Positions 25,127 to 38,636 of a DNA stretch of 64,000 nucleotides are shown piece by piece. Each line of letters begins with the position of its first letter. Position 1 is the first letter of the stretch. The DNA lies in NCBI GenBank assembly GCA_018466975.1, contig CM031556.1, forward strand, positions 4,452,378 through 4,516,377, read 5' to 3'. The notes under the pieces were generated by a model. That model did no database searches. It was not told the origin of the DNA and worked only from the letters and a program-made list of their open reading frames with translations. The stretch is from Sparassis latifolia. Lineage: Eukaryota; Basidiomycota; Agaricomycetes; Polyporales; Sparassidaceae. Made by a program: the position numbers and the translations under genes.

Positions 25127-28100
25127 TATCTATAGGCCGCAGGCCTAACGCTCGTTAGGCACGCCCGACTTTCTCGCCCCTGTATCCCTTCCTTCCTCCA
25201 CCGTTTCGGTCCTCGGCTATCTCAAAGATCGCCCGACATCGAATCTGCCAACTGCCCGAAGATACAGTTCGGCGAGATCTGGGTCGCCGTGGCCACCAGC
25301 GGCAATCAAGCCGACTTTCACCCACCTCGCGCGTCTTCGACTCCTCGATTTTTTTCTTGTCCTCACCCTCTGCCCCTCGCCTCATGTTGTATATCATCCG
25401 ATAGCCTGGCCATCTGGCTTCAAGATACTACCGATTTCCGGGAGGGGTTCAGGAGTTGGTCGACGATACAGCCGGGCGAAGTGGGCGGGGTGCGCGCCGG
25501 CGCCAGCCCAGTGGTTCTCTCCCTTCGTTTCCGACACGCGCTAACTCAATTCCCTCGAACGCGATATGGCGTCAGGTGAACAGAAGGTCGTAGCTGAGAC
25601 GAGACCCGCTCGGAGAATGACGAGGCCGTTGTGAAGATACAGGGGGAAGGAAGTGGGAGGCGCGCACCAGCATGCTGGAGCGAGGTAAGCTGACCCACAC
25701 TCAATGCTCTTCCATTCGCCCATCAGGGCTCGAAGGTGCTTGCGGAGCCGTGCAACGGGTCGTAGGCGGCTCGTTTCTGCCTGCCTGTCTGATTTCTCGT
25801 CAACGCAGCACGTCAGTGTCGCGTTTCTCGAAAACGACACGACCTCTGCCCCTCGCGGTCCCTGCCATCGAGGCGAACGTTCGACCGCCGCGTTCACTAT
25901 GGAGGGGTTGCTGGGGGCCGATGTGAGTAAGAAACACTCTTTTTTGTTTTCAGCCGTTGCTAATCTCATACAGGCGTTGTCATCGCGCCGGCCACCCACG
26001 GCGGTGCCACAATAGCACCCAGCTCCTTCGCGGTCTCCACCCGCCGACGAGGCCCGCGTCGACTCCCAGGACCCTCACCCAACCCTCCTTGACGTGTTCG
26101 CCCCTGTGGTGAACGATCGCGCCCGGTTGTCACGCCGGCTGCCCGCGGTGCAACGACCACGCCGACCTCCTCGCCCGCGGTCTCCAGGTTCGGCGGCCGG
26201 CGTCACCTCCCTCCTTGACTCGCGTTCGCCCGCTGTGGTGAACGACCGCGCGCATGGTCGTCAAGCCGGCCACCGCGATGCAACGACCCTCGCCGACCTC
26301 CTCCTGGCATTCTCTAGCGCCCGACGCGGCCGCGTCACCTCTAGCACCGTCAGCCAGCCCTCGCCCGACTCTCGTTCGCCGTCTGCGGTGAACGACTGCA
26401 CCTGGACCTCCCGTCCGAACATCAGTGCCGGCCGGTCGGCTCGATGTCTCTAGCAGCGCACTCAAACGCAATGCATTTGAGCGCGCACTTCCTTAACAGT
26501 GGTCAGGCCATGGTGAGTAAATATCTGTTATTGGTTTTTAACGGTGCCCAGCAACCTCTAGAAGACCCGTGAAAACGCCGACGCCAGGGAACGCGGAGCG
26601 GCGACGGAGCTACTCGCGACGACGGGGACGCGCGTTGCGGATTTGGGAATGTACGAGTGATGGGCGGCCTGCTATGTCGTGTTACGTGGGCCGGCGGCCA
26701 ACTTCAGTGGGCATCGACTGGTGACGAAGATCGCGTATGCGCCTCCTCTCTCAGAAGTCCTTTAGCTTACGGTGCACTGTACTACTACGGCAAAGTAAAG
26801 TACAGAACCGCCAGGATGGGTGCGCCACGGTGAACTTTCACCATCCCCGACCACTCTTCGATGTGCTCAGGCGGAGCCACGGCGACGACGGCACCCAGTG
26901 GTCGCGTCGGCCACCGCGGAGTGACCGCGCTGACCTCCCTCCTTGCGGTGTCGAGGCCCACGACGCTGGCCCGCCAACCGACATAACGGCCCACGCCGTG
27001 TAAACATAACGGCCGCCCCATCAGTATAACGGTCCGCGACTAAGCATGGCGGCCGGCGGGGCGTGGGAATACCGCCACCGAACAAGCGCCGGCCGGACTT
27101 GGACATTTCGCGCTGCTGTTGCTGCCTCACCGTTGCGCCACCCTTCCACAACGCCGAGGAGTATCTCACCGGCGTTGATCTTCTTTTTCATCCTCTTGCT
27201 TGTTTCCGCCGTCTTTTCTGGTTCTTCCGGGACCTGGCGCTGACGCGCCATGTCTCGTAACACACCTTCTCCTCCCACCTCGCTCCCCCAGGCCAATCCA
27301 GACGCAAACGTTCGGCAGCACGTTACTTTCGGAAGTCGAAGGGCATTTCAGGTAAGTATAAAGCCTTCTGTGCCTGTCCGCGGTGTAACATTTGCAGCCA
27401 CGTCGTTGTCGCGCCAGCCACCGCGATGCAGCAGCGACACTGCCTCCTCCTCGCGGTCGTGGAGGCCCGCTGGAAACCTCACCACACCCCATGCCACCTC
27501 CCTGCACCCTTCATCGACCCTCCTCTTCGCGCGCAGGCCGACCACGGTGAATGACGGCGCGATCGTCACTTACCAGCCTCCACCCTCTGCCTCGCTCTTC
27601 CAGGCCGTCGAACGTGACTGTTCCGTGGCGTTGGTTTCCGGAGGACGAAGGGCCAATCCAGGTGAAGTCCAAAAAAGCTGTCCCTATTCCGCGGGTGCTG
27701 GCATTTTGTAGCCGCGTCGTCGTTGCGCCGGCCACCTAGAACAAAAAAGCGGCGCGCAGCCCCTCTCGCGGTCGCGGAGCCTCGAAAGCCCTCTCACCTC
27801 CTGCACCCTCCTCGGCCCTCTTCGACCCGCGCAGGCCCACGGCAGCGAACGACGGCGACGGTGGTCGCGTCGGCCACCGCAGTGCGACGAGCTCTCAGCC
27901 AACTACAGCATTGCCAGAGGCCCGCGGCCCGAACGCCTCTCCACCTCCCGCACCTCCCTCGGCTGTCTTCGACCCGCGCAGGCCCGGCGGCGAACGACAG
28001 CCACGCGGTGCAACGATGGCCCCGCCACAAGTCTGCCAAGGCCTCGGGCGGCCTTTCTCCCACCTCCCTGCCCTCCTCGGCCGTCTTCGACCTGCACCCG

Positions 28101-30425
28101 GGCGCGGGAGCGAATGACAACCACGTGGTGCAACGACGCCCGACAAGTTTTCCAAGGTGACGGCCTCTCCACCTCCCTGCGCCTCCTCGGTCCTTTGACC
28201 CGCGCAGAGCCCACAGCGACGAACGATGGCCACGCGGTGGCGACGGCCCCGCCACCAAGTCTGCCAAGGCCCTAGGCAGCCTCTCCACTAACCCGCACCT
28301 CCCTCAGCCTCTTCGGCCCGTGCAGGCCCACGGGGCGAACGACGGTGGCGCAGAGAATCGTGTCGGCCACCACAGTTCAACGACGGCGTGAAGCCCACCT
28401 GCCACACGGTCGCCGGCCACCTGGGGCTCCCCCGCCACCTCGCCCCTCCTCGCCCCTCACCTCTCCACCCTCTTCGCCCGTTCGCGCGGGTGCCCAGCTG
28501 ACGCGGACGGCGAGAACAGCATCTCGCGGGCGCTCGGGGTCGACGGGATGCAGCCCGTAATCAACCTTGGTGACACCCTCTCCTCCGCCTCGGAGGCTCC
28601 CCGAGCCGTTGAACGCAAATGTTCGGCTGGCACGTTTGTTTCGAGTCGAAGGGCATGCCAGGTAAATAAAATCTTCTTTGTCCCTATCCCACCGTGCTAA
28701 CTTTTCGCAGTCATCGTTGTCGTGCCGGCCAACGCGATGCAACAACGGCGCGTTGCCCCTCCTCGCAGTCGCCGAGGCCTCTAAGAATCTCAATGCCCAA
28801 CTCCACCTCCTGCACCTCCGCCAACCGTCTTCTTCGCGCGCAGGCCCACCACGATGAACGACGGCGCCCCGGTCGTCACACCGGCCTCCACCCTCCGCCT
28901 CGCGCTCCCAGGCAAATCGGTGCGGCGTTCGGCGTTTATTCGAAGGTCGAAGGGCATGTGGGTAAGTAAAAAGCTTTGTTGTCTATCCCACCGTGCTAAT
29001 ATTTGCAGCCCCTTCGTTGTCGCGCCAGCCACCGCGGTGCAACGGGGCGCATTGCCCCTCCTCGCGGTCGCCTCGAAGCCTCGCCATCCCCACACTCCAC
29101 CCAGCCTCCTCGGCCCTCTTCGTGCTCAGGCAGACCGGCGAACGGCAGCACCGCAGTGGTCGCGTCGGCGGCCACCGCGGAGGAACGACCACACCGACCT
29201 CCTGCCTCGCGGTCTCCGGGCCCGACGCTGGCCCTCGACCGCATACAGCACCGTCAGCCAACCCTCATCGACTCTCGTTTCGCCATCTGGGGCGTTTGAC
29301 TGTACCCAGACCTGCCCTCGAGATCAGGCTGGTCATATCACCTCTCGCGGACTGAAACGCAACGCGCTTCAGCATCCGTATATCAGCAGTGCTCGCGCAG
29401 TAGAAGTGAAAGTACAAAATATTTTTCGGTTTTTCTAACGAGTACTGTGACCTCACCCCGAGTTGAAGCACGCGCTACATCGACGGGCGCACATCCGCCG
29501 CCCGCTCCTCTCGAACGCCACCAGATCCTCCTCTCGCACTTCCCGTCTCACTCCTCGAACGCCGCAGATCCCTCCTCTCGCACGCCCCGTCCCTCCTCGA
29601 ACGCCGCGGTCCACTCCCTCAGACGCCCCCGTCCTTTCCTCGAACGCCGCGATCTGCGCACAAGGCACCTCAGTCCTCGTCCGCGCGGGGCCAGCCACAG
29701 ACGCGGAACGCGCAGCAACAGCAGGCCCGTCACTAGGTCGACAGGCACGCACGCTCGTCAGGAGAGGTGCGCTGGCCTCCTCACCGTACATTTAGAATTA
29801 TTAACCGCCGGACTCACTGTCGACCGCACGCACAACGCGCGACGTACTGTCTGCGGTACGCTCGTCTATCCCCACGTCGTTTTTCGTTCCTGCCTGGCCA
29901 GGTGCACTGAACCTTCCGACCCCTCACTTGCTTGGCTTGCCCGACATAGGATACTCACGTGCGCTCGTTCCGCCGCAAAAGAAAAACGGCTCGCGTTTCT
30001 GGCGTGCCGCAGAAGTGCTCGACGTGCGCGTGCGGAAATCGCCGTGTTCTTCTCCCCCGGGGACGCGCGGATGCTCAGACGATGGAAGAGCAGGCAACGC
30101 GCCCACACCAGCCGGTTTCCACGCTCGCATCAAAATCTGCGGCTTTGTCTGTTCGCCGCTGTTCGCCGCGCAGAAGACACTCTCAGCGCGCGGAGACGTC
30201 AGCGGGTGGGAATTTGTACAACGACGACGCGATATCGTATGTACAGGTCAAGATTTATCGTCCCCCTTGCAAGATCACCTCGCGTTTTCGCCACTCCCAA
30301 TCTGCTCGTCACCGACATCGATGCGCGCGCTTGCCAACGCAATACTCCGCCGGCCATCAGCACGGGTGAGTCCGCGTTGGCACATGCCCGATCATCGTGC
30401 GCATCGTGCACGTTGTGAAGCACAA
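25127..30425 (+). pseudogene. intron-bearing gene-like unit in U2 block C (diverged)
   Basis: The same modules and introns as U1 in the same order, with small indels throughout. Introns can still be placed at 25923-25973, 26513-26561, 27352-27397, 27662-27711, 28662-28710 and 28962-29008; the last one, near 29,408, has a broken donor. They are 46-51 nt, a few bases shorter than elsewhere because of deletions inside them. Branch sites are partly lost (GTGTAAC in the third, GTGCTGG in the fourth). Indels ignore codon structure, so if real this copy is dead; more likely it is a low-accuracy consensus. Confidence 0.5.
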
Positions 30426-31754
30426 CTGGCTCCGTGTACTGCTGCGGTGCCCATTCCGTGTGGACTCCACCATGGTACCACCACCTTCAACACTCCATCT
30501 TCTCGCGCAACTGCGCCCCGCCCCTCCGTGCTTGTCGCAGCTGCGCCTTCCTCGCACCCTCGCATAAGACATAGCACCCCGTCCAGAAGGCCAGTGCCTC
30601 GCCTCGGAACACCCTCTCCTCAAACACCCTCTCGAGCTCTATACTTCGGGGCTCACCACGCGATCCCAACTCTCCCCACGCTTTCGCGTCAGGGCGCCGA
30701 TCTCTGCGCGCGTGCCTGTCCGTCATACGTCGTAGCTACTACTAATACATTTCTGGCATTTTCTCATGCTCCGAATGCACACGCTCCACCTGCGCAAAAC
30801 GGCACACACCGAGTGGGTGCGACCGCGTCGAACAGGTTGCTGCCCAGGCATGTGGCCAGGTGCCGCGTCTCAATCCACACCCTCAGGCATCAACGAGATC
30901 ATGAACATATTAGACCTCCACGCACCCCTCCACAGAGCCAGCCGCATCAAAAAATATCATTTCATTCAAAACGGTCCTGCATGGGATGTCAGCGGGGTGC
31001 AACGTGAGCAGGAAGCGGGGAACGCACCCGATCGTGTATGTGTGTTACATCGCGTCGCATCAGTGTCTACCAGCTGAAATCGGCCAGGCGGGGGATGAAT
31101 CAATGGCGTGGGGCGTATATCTGATGGGAGGGCCGGGGCGGCGTCAGTAATCATGATGAAGCGAGCATGAGATTGTCAGTGTCACTATGGGAAGGCGTGG
31201 GAACGTGCCGTGGTGGGTCGCGTCCATCTCCGACATGCTGGCAACATTTCGGATGGAATGAGAATGATGTAAATCAGTGAAGGAAATGTAGAGAGAGAGG
31301 CGCCGAATTGACCTGCTGGTCACATGCAAGCGCCCGTACTTGTTGTCGAGACCAGGAGGAACGACCTTGAGAAGGGAGTGCAGGCGGCGGAGAGAGGGAG
31401 TGCAGGCGGAGGAGGTGCAGGCGGAGGAGAGTGCAGATGGAGGAGGGAGTGCGAACGGAGAGGGAGCGGAGCGACAGACAGCCCGAGCGGAGGTGCGCAT
31501 TTGACATCTGCTATGCAGGCGCCCGAGGCGGGAGGGCGGCCGGTGATGGTAGGGAGGATGGTGACATGGAAGAGGGTTGTCAGCATCACCATGGGAGACC
31601 GTGGAGAACACTTTATGCCGTGGTGGGTACATCAGTCTCGACAGCGAGCAGCATTTCTGATGGAAAACATTGTAAATGAGTGTAGAAACATGAGGAAAGC
31701 GTGATTTGACTTACGATTGTACGCGAAAGTCGTGCTTGTCGTCCGGACCCAAGA

Positions 31755-32647
31755 GCAACAACGGCGCGTTTATCATCTTGTGGGGTGCTGGAGAGTGCTG
31801 ACAAGCACACGGAGGTAAGGAGCGGGAAAGGTGGTGGGATCGAGGTCGAGAGGAGGGAGTGACGCTGGCCTACGCGCGCCAGTTCGAATCATGTTGCTAG
31901 CCTCGTGTAAAGGCGCTTCTGCCGCTGTGGCGCCATGACATAGCTTACGAGATTCTGTGGTGGTTACCAGCGTCCCCGCCATCTAATCTTCCGGAGGAAG
32001 GAGTATCGCTGCAGGCAGGACACACTTACTCTAAGATATTCAGAATTCCGCATGCGCTCACCAGCTGGCATTTACATGCAGGTATTCCCTGGCGCATTTA
32101 AGTCCGTTTCAAGGATGCATATTCATCCGCACGGCGTTTAAACTATCGATTAGTGAGCAACACATCTGCGTAAAGAGATTACATGCGCATGAGCCTTGGG
32201 ACATATTTGCACAGCTCATGCCCAGAGTTGGCAGCTACCGTCTCGTCAATAACGCTGACTAAGCCACACACGCAGAAGGCGGAGCAAAAGAAAGTGTGCG
32301 AGCATGCAGCCCAACTCCTTGATATATATTGCTTCATCCTACGTTGGTACCGGACTTTTGGCCTGGCACCTGTTCACTTGGACATCCGCGTCGGCTACAA
32401 AACACGGTCACCTCAGTGTTATCTGGCGTCAGTTATCTCAGCGTTATCTGGCTGTTATCTGAATGTTATGCTGAGGAGCATTATCTGAATGTCAGGCTGA
32501 CTGGCGTTATCTGAGCGTTAGGCTGACTGGCGTCATCTAACTGTTAGTTGACCATTATCTGAATGACACATGGTCATGTGAGTCAATTAATATAGACCTG
32601 CGGAGACATTATCACGGCTCTTACTGATTTATTATATCATGCTTTTA
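31755..32647 (+). repeat. block A of U3 (diverged)
   Basis: Recognisable along its whole length but scattered with small indels and AATTAA-like insertions that no other copy has. It lies inside the low-fidelity tract. Confidence 0.75.
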
Positions 32648-33526
32648 TAATTACCGTAGACCGCATACAGGCGTCGTGGGCAGCAGCATATAAATGTTGG
32701 TGACGACATACAAATTCCGAGGGCGCCAAAATGGTCATAAGCGACGCTCGACATTTGTTATAGGCGGCATACAGAATTACCCGTAGGCCACGTGCCGACA
32801 TCGTAGACCACATAGAGCATCGGAAGCGACGCCACATATCACGCTTTTATAAAAATCGACCCATGCGTTGCCAGACCGCATACGGAAATCACGTGGACCA
32901 ACGTACAAGTACTATAGACCGCATACGGAATACCGTGGACAGCGTACAGGCGTCGTAAGCCACATACAAACATTTATAGACCCGTGCGACATTAAGCAGA
33001 CCACATGCCGGCGTCGTAGCGCATACAAGCGGATGCGTGCGCAACTTACAAATACTTCTAAGCATACAAAAAATACTTCTAAGCGGCGTCACGAAGGCGC
33101 TTAATGCGGGCGGCATACAGAGTACCGTGAGCGGCATACGGGCATAGTAGACCACATACAAGTGTCGTAACCGACATCACGAATGTTTCAAGGGCGAACA
33201 ATATACAGTGGCGTCTGAATGTTTGTTGCCGTGACATACAAAAAACCGTCATAAGCAACATTATAGGCAGCATACAGAGTACCATTAAATGGCGTCACGG
33301 GCATGGTAGACCACATACAGGTAGCGTAACCGACATACAAATATTTGACGGCATACAAATATTTCTAAAAAGCGGCAGACAAAAAATCATTATAAAGCGA
33401 CATACCAACATTATTACAGGCAGCATCGGTACCGCAAAGCGGCGTACAGGCATAGTAGACCACATACAGGTGTCGTAACCGACGCAAGAATATTTCAGCG
33501 GCATCGAATATTTGTGACGCCTGGAC
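32648..33526 (+). repeat. 21-bp satellite, single run (U3 block B, diverged)
   Basis: Same monomer order as the U1 run, with many small deletions, so that CATACAGAG often reads CATACAG or CATACAAG. It lies inside the low-fidelity tract. No HOR spacer is present. Confidence 0.75.
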
Positions 33527-34700
33527 TATCTATGAGCCGCGGAGCTAGCGCTACCGTTAGGCCGCCCGACTTTTTCTCCGCCCCTGTATCCTTCCTTCCT
33601 CCTCGTTTTCGGTCCTCGGCTATCTCAAAAGTCGCCCGACGCCGAATCCTACCAGCTACCCGAAGATACAGTTCGACGGAATCTGAGTCGCCGTGGCCAC
33701 CGGCAGCCAATCGGCCGACTTTCCCACCTCGCGCGTCTTCGGCCTCCTCGATTTTCTTGTCCTCACCCTCTGCCCCTCGCCTCATGGTATATCATCCGAT
33801 AAGCCTGGCCCGTCTGGCTTCAAGATACTACCGATTTCGGAGGTTGAGTTGGTCGACGATACAGCCGGGCGAAGTGGCGGGGTGCGCGCCGGCGCGCCAG
33901 TGAGTTCTCTCCTTCGTTTCCCGACGTTGCGCTAACTCAATTCCCTCGAACGCGATGGCGTCAGGTGAACAGGTCGTGGCTGCAGACGAGACCCGCTCGG
34001 GAGAATGGCAGGCCGTTGTGAAGATACAGGGGAAAGGAAGTGGGAGGCGCAACAGACGAGAATGTGTGTCCCCTCAATGCTCTTCCATTCGCCCATCGAG
34101 GGGGCTCGAAGGTGCTTGCGAACATTACAACGGGTCGTAGGCGGCTCGTTCTGCTACCTGTCTGATTTCTCGTCAACGCAGCACGTCAGTGTCGCGTTTC
34201 TCCAGCTTGACACGACCTCTACCCCTCGCGGTCCTGCCATCGAAGGCGAACGTTTGACCGCACGTTTTCCTCGCGTTTCTGGCGTGCCGCGAAGTGCTCG
34301 ACGTGCGCGTGCGGAAATCGCCGTGTTCTTCCTCCCCCCGGGGACGCGCGGATGCTCAGACGATGGAAGAGCAGGCAACGCGCCCGCAGCAGGACGCTCG
34401 CATCAAAATCTGCGGCTTTGTCTGTTCGCCGCTGTTCGCCGCACAGAAGACACTCACAGCGCGGAGACGTCAGCGGGTGGGAATTTGTACAACGACGACG
34501 CGATATCGTATGTACAAGTTAAGATTTATCGTCCCCCTTGCAAGATCACCTCGCGTTTTCGCCACTCCCAATCTGCTCGTCACCGACATCGATGCACGCG
34601 CTTGCCAACGCAATACTCCACGCCGGCCATCCTTTGCAGGTGAGTCCGCGTTGGCACATGCCCACGTCATCGTGCGCATCGTGCACGTTGTAGAGCACAA
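33527..34700 (+). pseudogene. remnant of the gene-like unit in U3 block C
   Basis: The leader part (33,527-34,266) is joined directly to the late open exon (34,267 onward), skipping the modules and introns between them. The leader contains an ATG frame at 33955 beginning MASGEQVVAADETRSGEWQA and running about 60 codons. That frame differs from the frame suggested by U4 for the same stretch, so neither can be trusted without better sequence. The GTATGT and TTTGCAG/GTGAGT signals downstream are kept. Confidence 0.45.
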
Positions 34701-35656
34701 CTAGCTCCGCGTGTACTGCTGCGGTGCCCTTCACGTGTGGACTCCACCATGGTACCGCCGCCTTCAACTCCATCTTCTCGCGCAACTGCGCCCCGCCCCT
34801 CCGTGCTTGTCGCAACTGCGCCCTCGCACCCTCGCATAAGACATAGCACCCCGTCCAGAAGGCAGTGCCTCGCCTCGAACACCCTCTCCTCAAACACCCT
34901 CTCGAGCTCTATACTTCGCGGGGCTCCCACCACGCGATCCCAACTACTCCCCACGCTTTCGCGCGTCAGGGCGCCGATCTCTGCGCGCGTGCCTATCCCG
35001 TACATACGTCGTAGCTACTACTAATACATTTCTGGCATTTCTCATGCTCCGAATGCGCACCACGCTCCACCTGCGCAAACAGCACACCGAGTGAGTGCGA
35101 CACGTCCGAACAGAGTTTGCATGCCCAGGCATGGCCAGGTGCACGTCTCCAATCCACACCCTCAGGCATCAACGAGATGCGCCAGACATGTTCGACCTCC
35201 ACCGCACACCCCTCCACAAAGAGCCAGCCCGCATCAAAAAAAAATATATTTCATTCAAAACGGTCCTGCATGGGATGTCAGCGGGGTGCAACGTGAGCAA
35301 GGAGCGGGGAACGCACCGATCGCTATGTTACATGCGTGCGCTCAGTGTCTACCAGCTGCAGAAATCGGCCAGAGCGGGGGATGAATCAATGACGTGGGGC
35401 GTATATCTGATGGGAGGACGGGGCGAGCGTGTGTGCAGATGGGCGAGCATAGAGGATTGTCGGTGTCACTATAGGAAAGACGTGGGGAACGTACCGTGGT
35501 GGGTCGCGTCCATCTCCGACATGCTGGCAACATTTCGGATGGAATGAGAATGATGTAAATCAGTGAAGAAATGTGAGAGAGGCGCGAATTGACCTACTGG
35601 TCACATGCAAACGCCGTACTTGTTGTCCGAGACCCAGGGAGGAACGACCGCGAAGG

Positions 35657-35746
35657 GAGTGCAGACGGAGGAGGGAGTGCAGACGGAGGAGGGAGTGCAG
35701 ACGGAGGAGGGAGTGCAGATGGAGGAGGGAGTGCAGACGGAGGAGG
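35657..35746 (+). repeat. 18-bp minisatellite x5 (U3)
   Basis: Identical five-copy array with the same variant fourth copy. Confidence 0.9.
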
Positions 35747-36038
35747 GCAGGCGACAGACAGCGAGCGGGAGAGGTGCGCATTTGACATCTGCTATGCAAG
35801 CGCGGGCAGAGGAGGAGCAGCGGTGATGGTAGGAGGATGGGCGAGCATGGAAGAGGGTTGTCAGCATCACCATGGGAAAGCCGTGGAGAACATACCGTGG
35901 TGGGCCGCATCAGTCTCCGACGCGCGAGCAACATTTCTGATGGGAAAACATTGTAAATGAGTGTAGAAACATGAGGAAAGCGTGATTTGACTTACTGATT
36001 GTACGCGAAAGTCGTGCTTGTCGTCCGAGACCCAAAGA

Positions 36039-36932
36039 GCAACAACCGCGCATTTATCATCTTGTGGGGTGCTGGAGAGTGCTGACAAGCACACGGAGGT
36101 AAGAGGAGCGGGAAAAAGGTGGTGGAATCGAGGTCGAGAGGAGGAGAGGGAGGTGACGCTAGCCTACGCGCCGGTTCGAATCATGTTTGCTAGCCTCGTG
36201 TAGGCGCTTCTGCCGCTGTGAGCGCCGCATGACATAGCTTACTGAGATTCTGTGGTGAGATTTATGACGTCCCCGCCATCTAATCTTCCGGAGAAGGGTA
36301 TGCGCTGCAGGCAGGACACTTACTCTAAGATATTCAGAATTCCGCATGCGCTCACCAGCTGGCATTTACATGCAGGTGTTCCCTGGCCGCATTTCGTCCG
36401 TTTCAAGGATGCATATTCATCCGCACGGCGTTTGAAACTGTCGGTGAGCGAACACATCTGCGTAGAGATTACATGCACGCGAGCCTTGGGACATGTTGCA
36501 CAGCTCATGCCCAGAGTTGGCAGCTGCCGTCCTCGTCCAATATGTGACTAAGCCACACACGCAGAAGGCGGAGCAAAAGTGTGCGAGCATGCAACCAACT
36601 CCCCTTGATATATATTGCTTCATCCTACCGTTAGGCCACCGGACTTTTGGCCTCGGCACCTGTTCACTTGGACATCACGTAATACAAAGCACGGTCACCT
36701 CAGTGTTATCTGAGCGTCAGTTATCTCCGCGTTATCTGGCTGTTATCTGAATGTTATGCTGAGGGAGCATTATCTGAATGTCAGGCTGACTGAGCGTTAT
36801 CTGAACGTTAGGCTGACTGAGCGTCATCTAACTGTTAGTTGACCATTATCTGAATGACACATGGTCATGTGAGTCAGTGTATAGACCTGGAACATTATCA
36901 TTTCTTACTGATTTATTATATCATGCTTTTAT
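36039..36932 (+). repeat. block A of U4
   Basis: Near-identical to blocks A of U2 and U5. No gene recognised. Confidence 0.85.
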
Positions 36933-37839
36933 ACGGAGTACCGTAGACCGCATACAGAGCGTCGTAGGCAACATATAAATGTTGGTAGACGACATACAAA
37001 TATTTCCGAGGGCATACAAAAATCGTCATAAGCGACATACGACATTTGTTATAGGCGGCATACAGAGTACCGTGAGGCCACGTGCATCGACATCGTAGAC
37101 CACATACAGAGCATCGAAGGCGACATACATATCACGCTTTTATAAAAATCGACCGCACGTTGTAGACCGCATACAGAGTACGGCGGACCGCGTACAGAGT
37201 ACTATAGACCGCATACAGAATACCGTGGACCGCGTACAGAGCGTCGTAAGCCACATACAAACATTTATAGACCACGTGCCGACATTCGTAGACCACATGC
37301 CGAGCGTCGTAGGCGACATACAAACGTTCGTGCATGGCATACAAATACTTCTAAGCGGCATACAAAAAATACTTCTAAGCGAGCGCGTTTAACGCTTATT
37401 ACGGGCAGCATACAGAGTACCGTGAACGGCATACGGAGCATAGTAGACCACATACAGAGTGTCGTAACCGACATACGAATGTTTCCAAGGGACGAACCAA
37501 TATTTCCCAGTGGCGTACGAATATTTATAAGCGGCATACAAAAAACCGTCATAGGCAACATTATAGGCAGCATACAGAGTACCATTAAATGACGTACGGA
37601 GCATAGTAGACCACATACAGAGTGACGTAACCGACATACAAATATTTCGAAGCGGCATACAAATATTTCTAAGCGGCAGACAAAAAATCATTATAAGCGA
37701 CATACCAACATTTATTACAGGCAGCATACGGAGTACCGCAAACGGCGTACAGAGCATAGTAGACCACATACAGAGTGTCGTAACCGACATAAGAATATTT
37801 CAAAGCGGCATACGAATATTTATAACCGACATACCAGAC
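36933..37839 (+). repeat. 21-bp satellite, single run (U4 block B)
   Basis: Monomer order is the same as in U1. Two local lesions occur at CGTAC-containing monomers (near 37,080-37,098 and 37,380-37,392). No HOR spacer; the run goes straight into the border inverted repeat. Confidence 0.9.
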
Positions 37840-37854
37840 TATCTATAGGCCGCA

Positions 37855-37875
37855 GGCCTAACGCTACGTTAGGCC
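37855..37875. other. inverted repeat at the B/C border (U4)
   Basis: Perfect copy of the 9-bp-arm inverted repeat with loop CTA, at the same place relative to the satellite end. Confidence 0.8.
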
Positions 37876-38220
37876 GCCCGACTTTCCGCCCCTGTATCCC
37901 TTCCTTCCTCCCTCGTTTCGGTCCCTCGGCTATCTCAAAAGATCGCCCGACATCGAATCTACCAACTACCCGAAGATACAGTTCGACGGAGATCTGGGTC
38001 GCCGTGGCCACCGGCGGCAATCAGCCGACTTTCCCACCTCGCGCGTCTTCGACTCCTCGATTTTTTCTTGTCCTCACCCTCTACCCCTCGCCTCATATTG
38101 TATATCATCCGATAGCCTGGCCGTCTGGCTTCAAGATACTACCGATTTCGGGAGGGGTTCAGGAGTTTGGTCGACGATACAGCCGGGCGAAGTGGCGGGG
38201 TGCGCGCCGGCGCGCCCTTG

Positions 38221-38286
38221 GTGAGTTCTCTCCCTTCGTTTCCGACGTTGCGCTAACTCAATTCCCTCGAACGCGATAGCGTCCAG
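38221..38286 (+). other. candidate leader intron (U4)
   Basis: GTGAGT donor, GCGCTAACTC branch region and a CCAG acceptor give 66 nt. Splicing joins ...CGCGCCCTTG to GTAGACG and keeps the upstream ATG frame open; the nearer AG at 38279 would create a stop. The branch and acceptor are recognisable in U2 and U3, but the donor is altered in U2 and rearranged in U1. Confidence 0.45.
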
Positions 38287-38636
38287 GTAGACGAAGGTCG
38301 TGGCTACAAGACGAGACCCCGCTCGGGAAGAATGACGAGGCCGTTGTGAAGATACAGGGGAAGGAAGTGGGAGGGCGCGCACCAGCGGGAACGAGGTAAG
38401 CTGACCCACACTCAATGCTCTTCCATTCGCCCATCGAGGGGGCTCGAAGGTGCTTGCGAACCGTACAACGGGTCGTAGGCAGCTCGTTTCTGCCTGCCTG
38501 TCTGATTTCTCGTCCAACGCAGCACGTCAGTGTCGCGTTTCTCGAGCGACACGACCTCTACCCCTCGCGGTCCCCTGCACCATCGAAGGCGAACGTTCGA
38601 CCGCACGTTCACTATGGAGGGTTGTAGGGGGCCGAT

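Larger units (their letters stand above)
8402..31754 (+). repeat. macrosatellite unit U2 (long type)
   Basis: Same A-B-C order as U1, but block B is expanded from 0.9 kb to 15.8 kb by HOR copies. Block A is 8402-9295, B 9296-25126 and C 25127-31754. Up to about 22,896 the sequence is clean. After that it is shot through with 1-4 nt indels and substitutions relative to every other copy, including all of its block C. C is also shorter than in U1 or U4, mostly by many tiny losses. The true length of U2 is therefore uncertain. Confidence 0.85.
31755..36038 (+). repeat. macrosatellite unit U3 (short type, internally deleted)
   Basis: Block A 31755-32647 and a short B 32648-33526 are noisy copies. 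Block C starts at 33527 but jumps at about 34,266 from sequence matching U4 near 38,610 to sequence matching U4 near 42,830. About 4.2 kb, including six of the seven main introns and all the modules between them, is absent. From 34,267 on the sequence is clean and near-identical to U1 and U4. The quality change and the deletion share one junction, so U3 may be an assembly join and not a real short unit. Confidence 0.7.

Noticed and set aside
29928..31007. 359-codon open frame in U2, the longest in the window
   Set aside because: It lies in the low-fidelity tract; the same DNA in U1, U3 and U4 does not keep this frame, so the length comes from local indels in GC-rich sequence.
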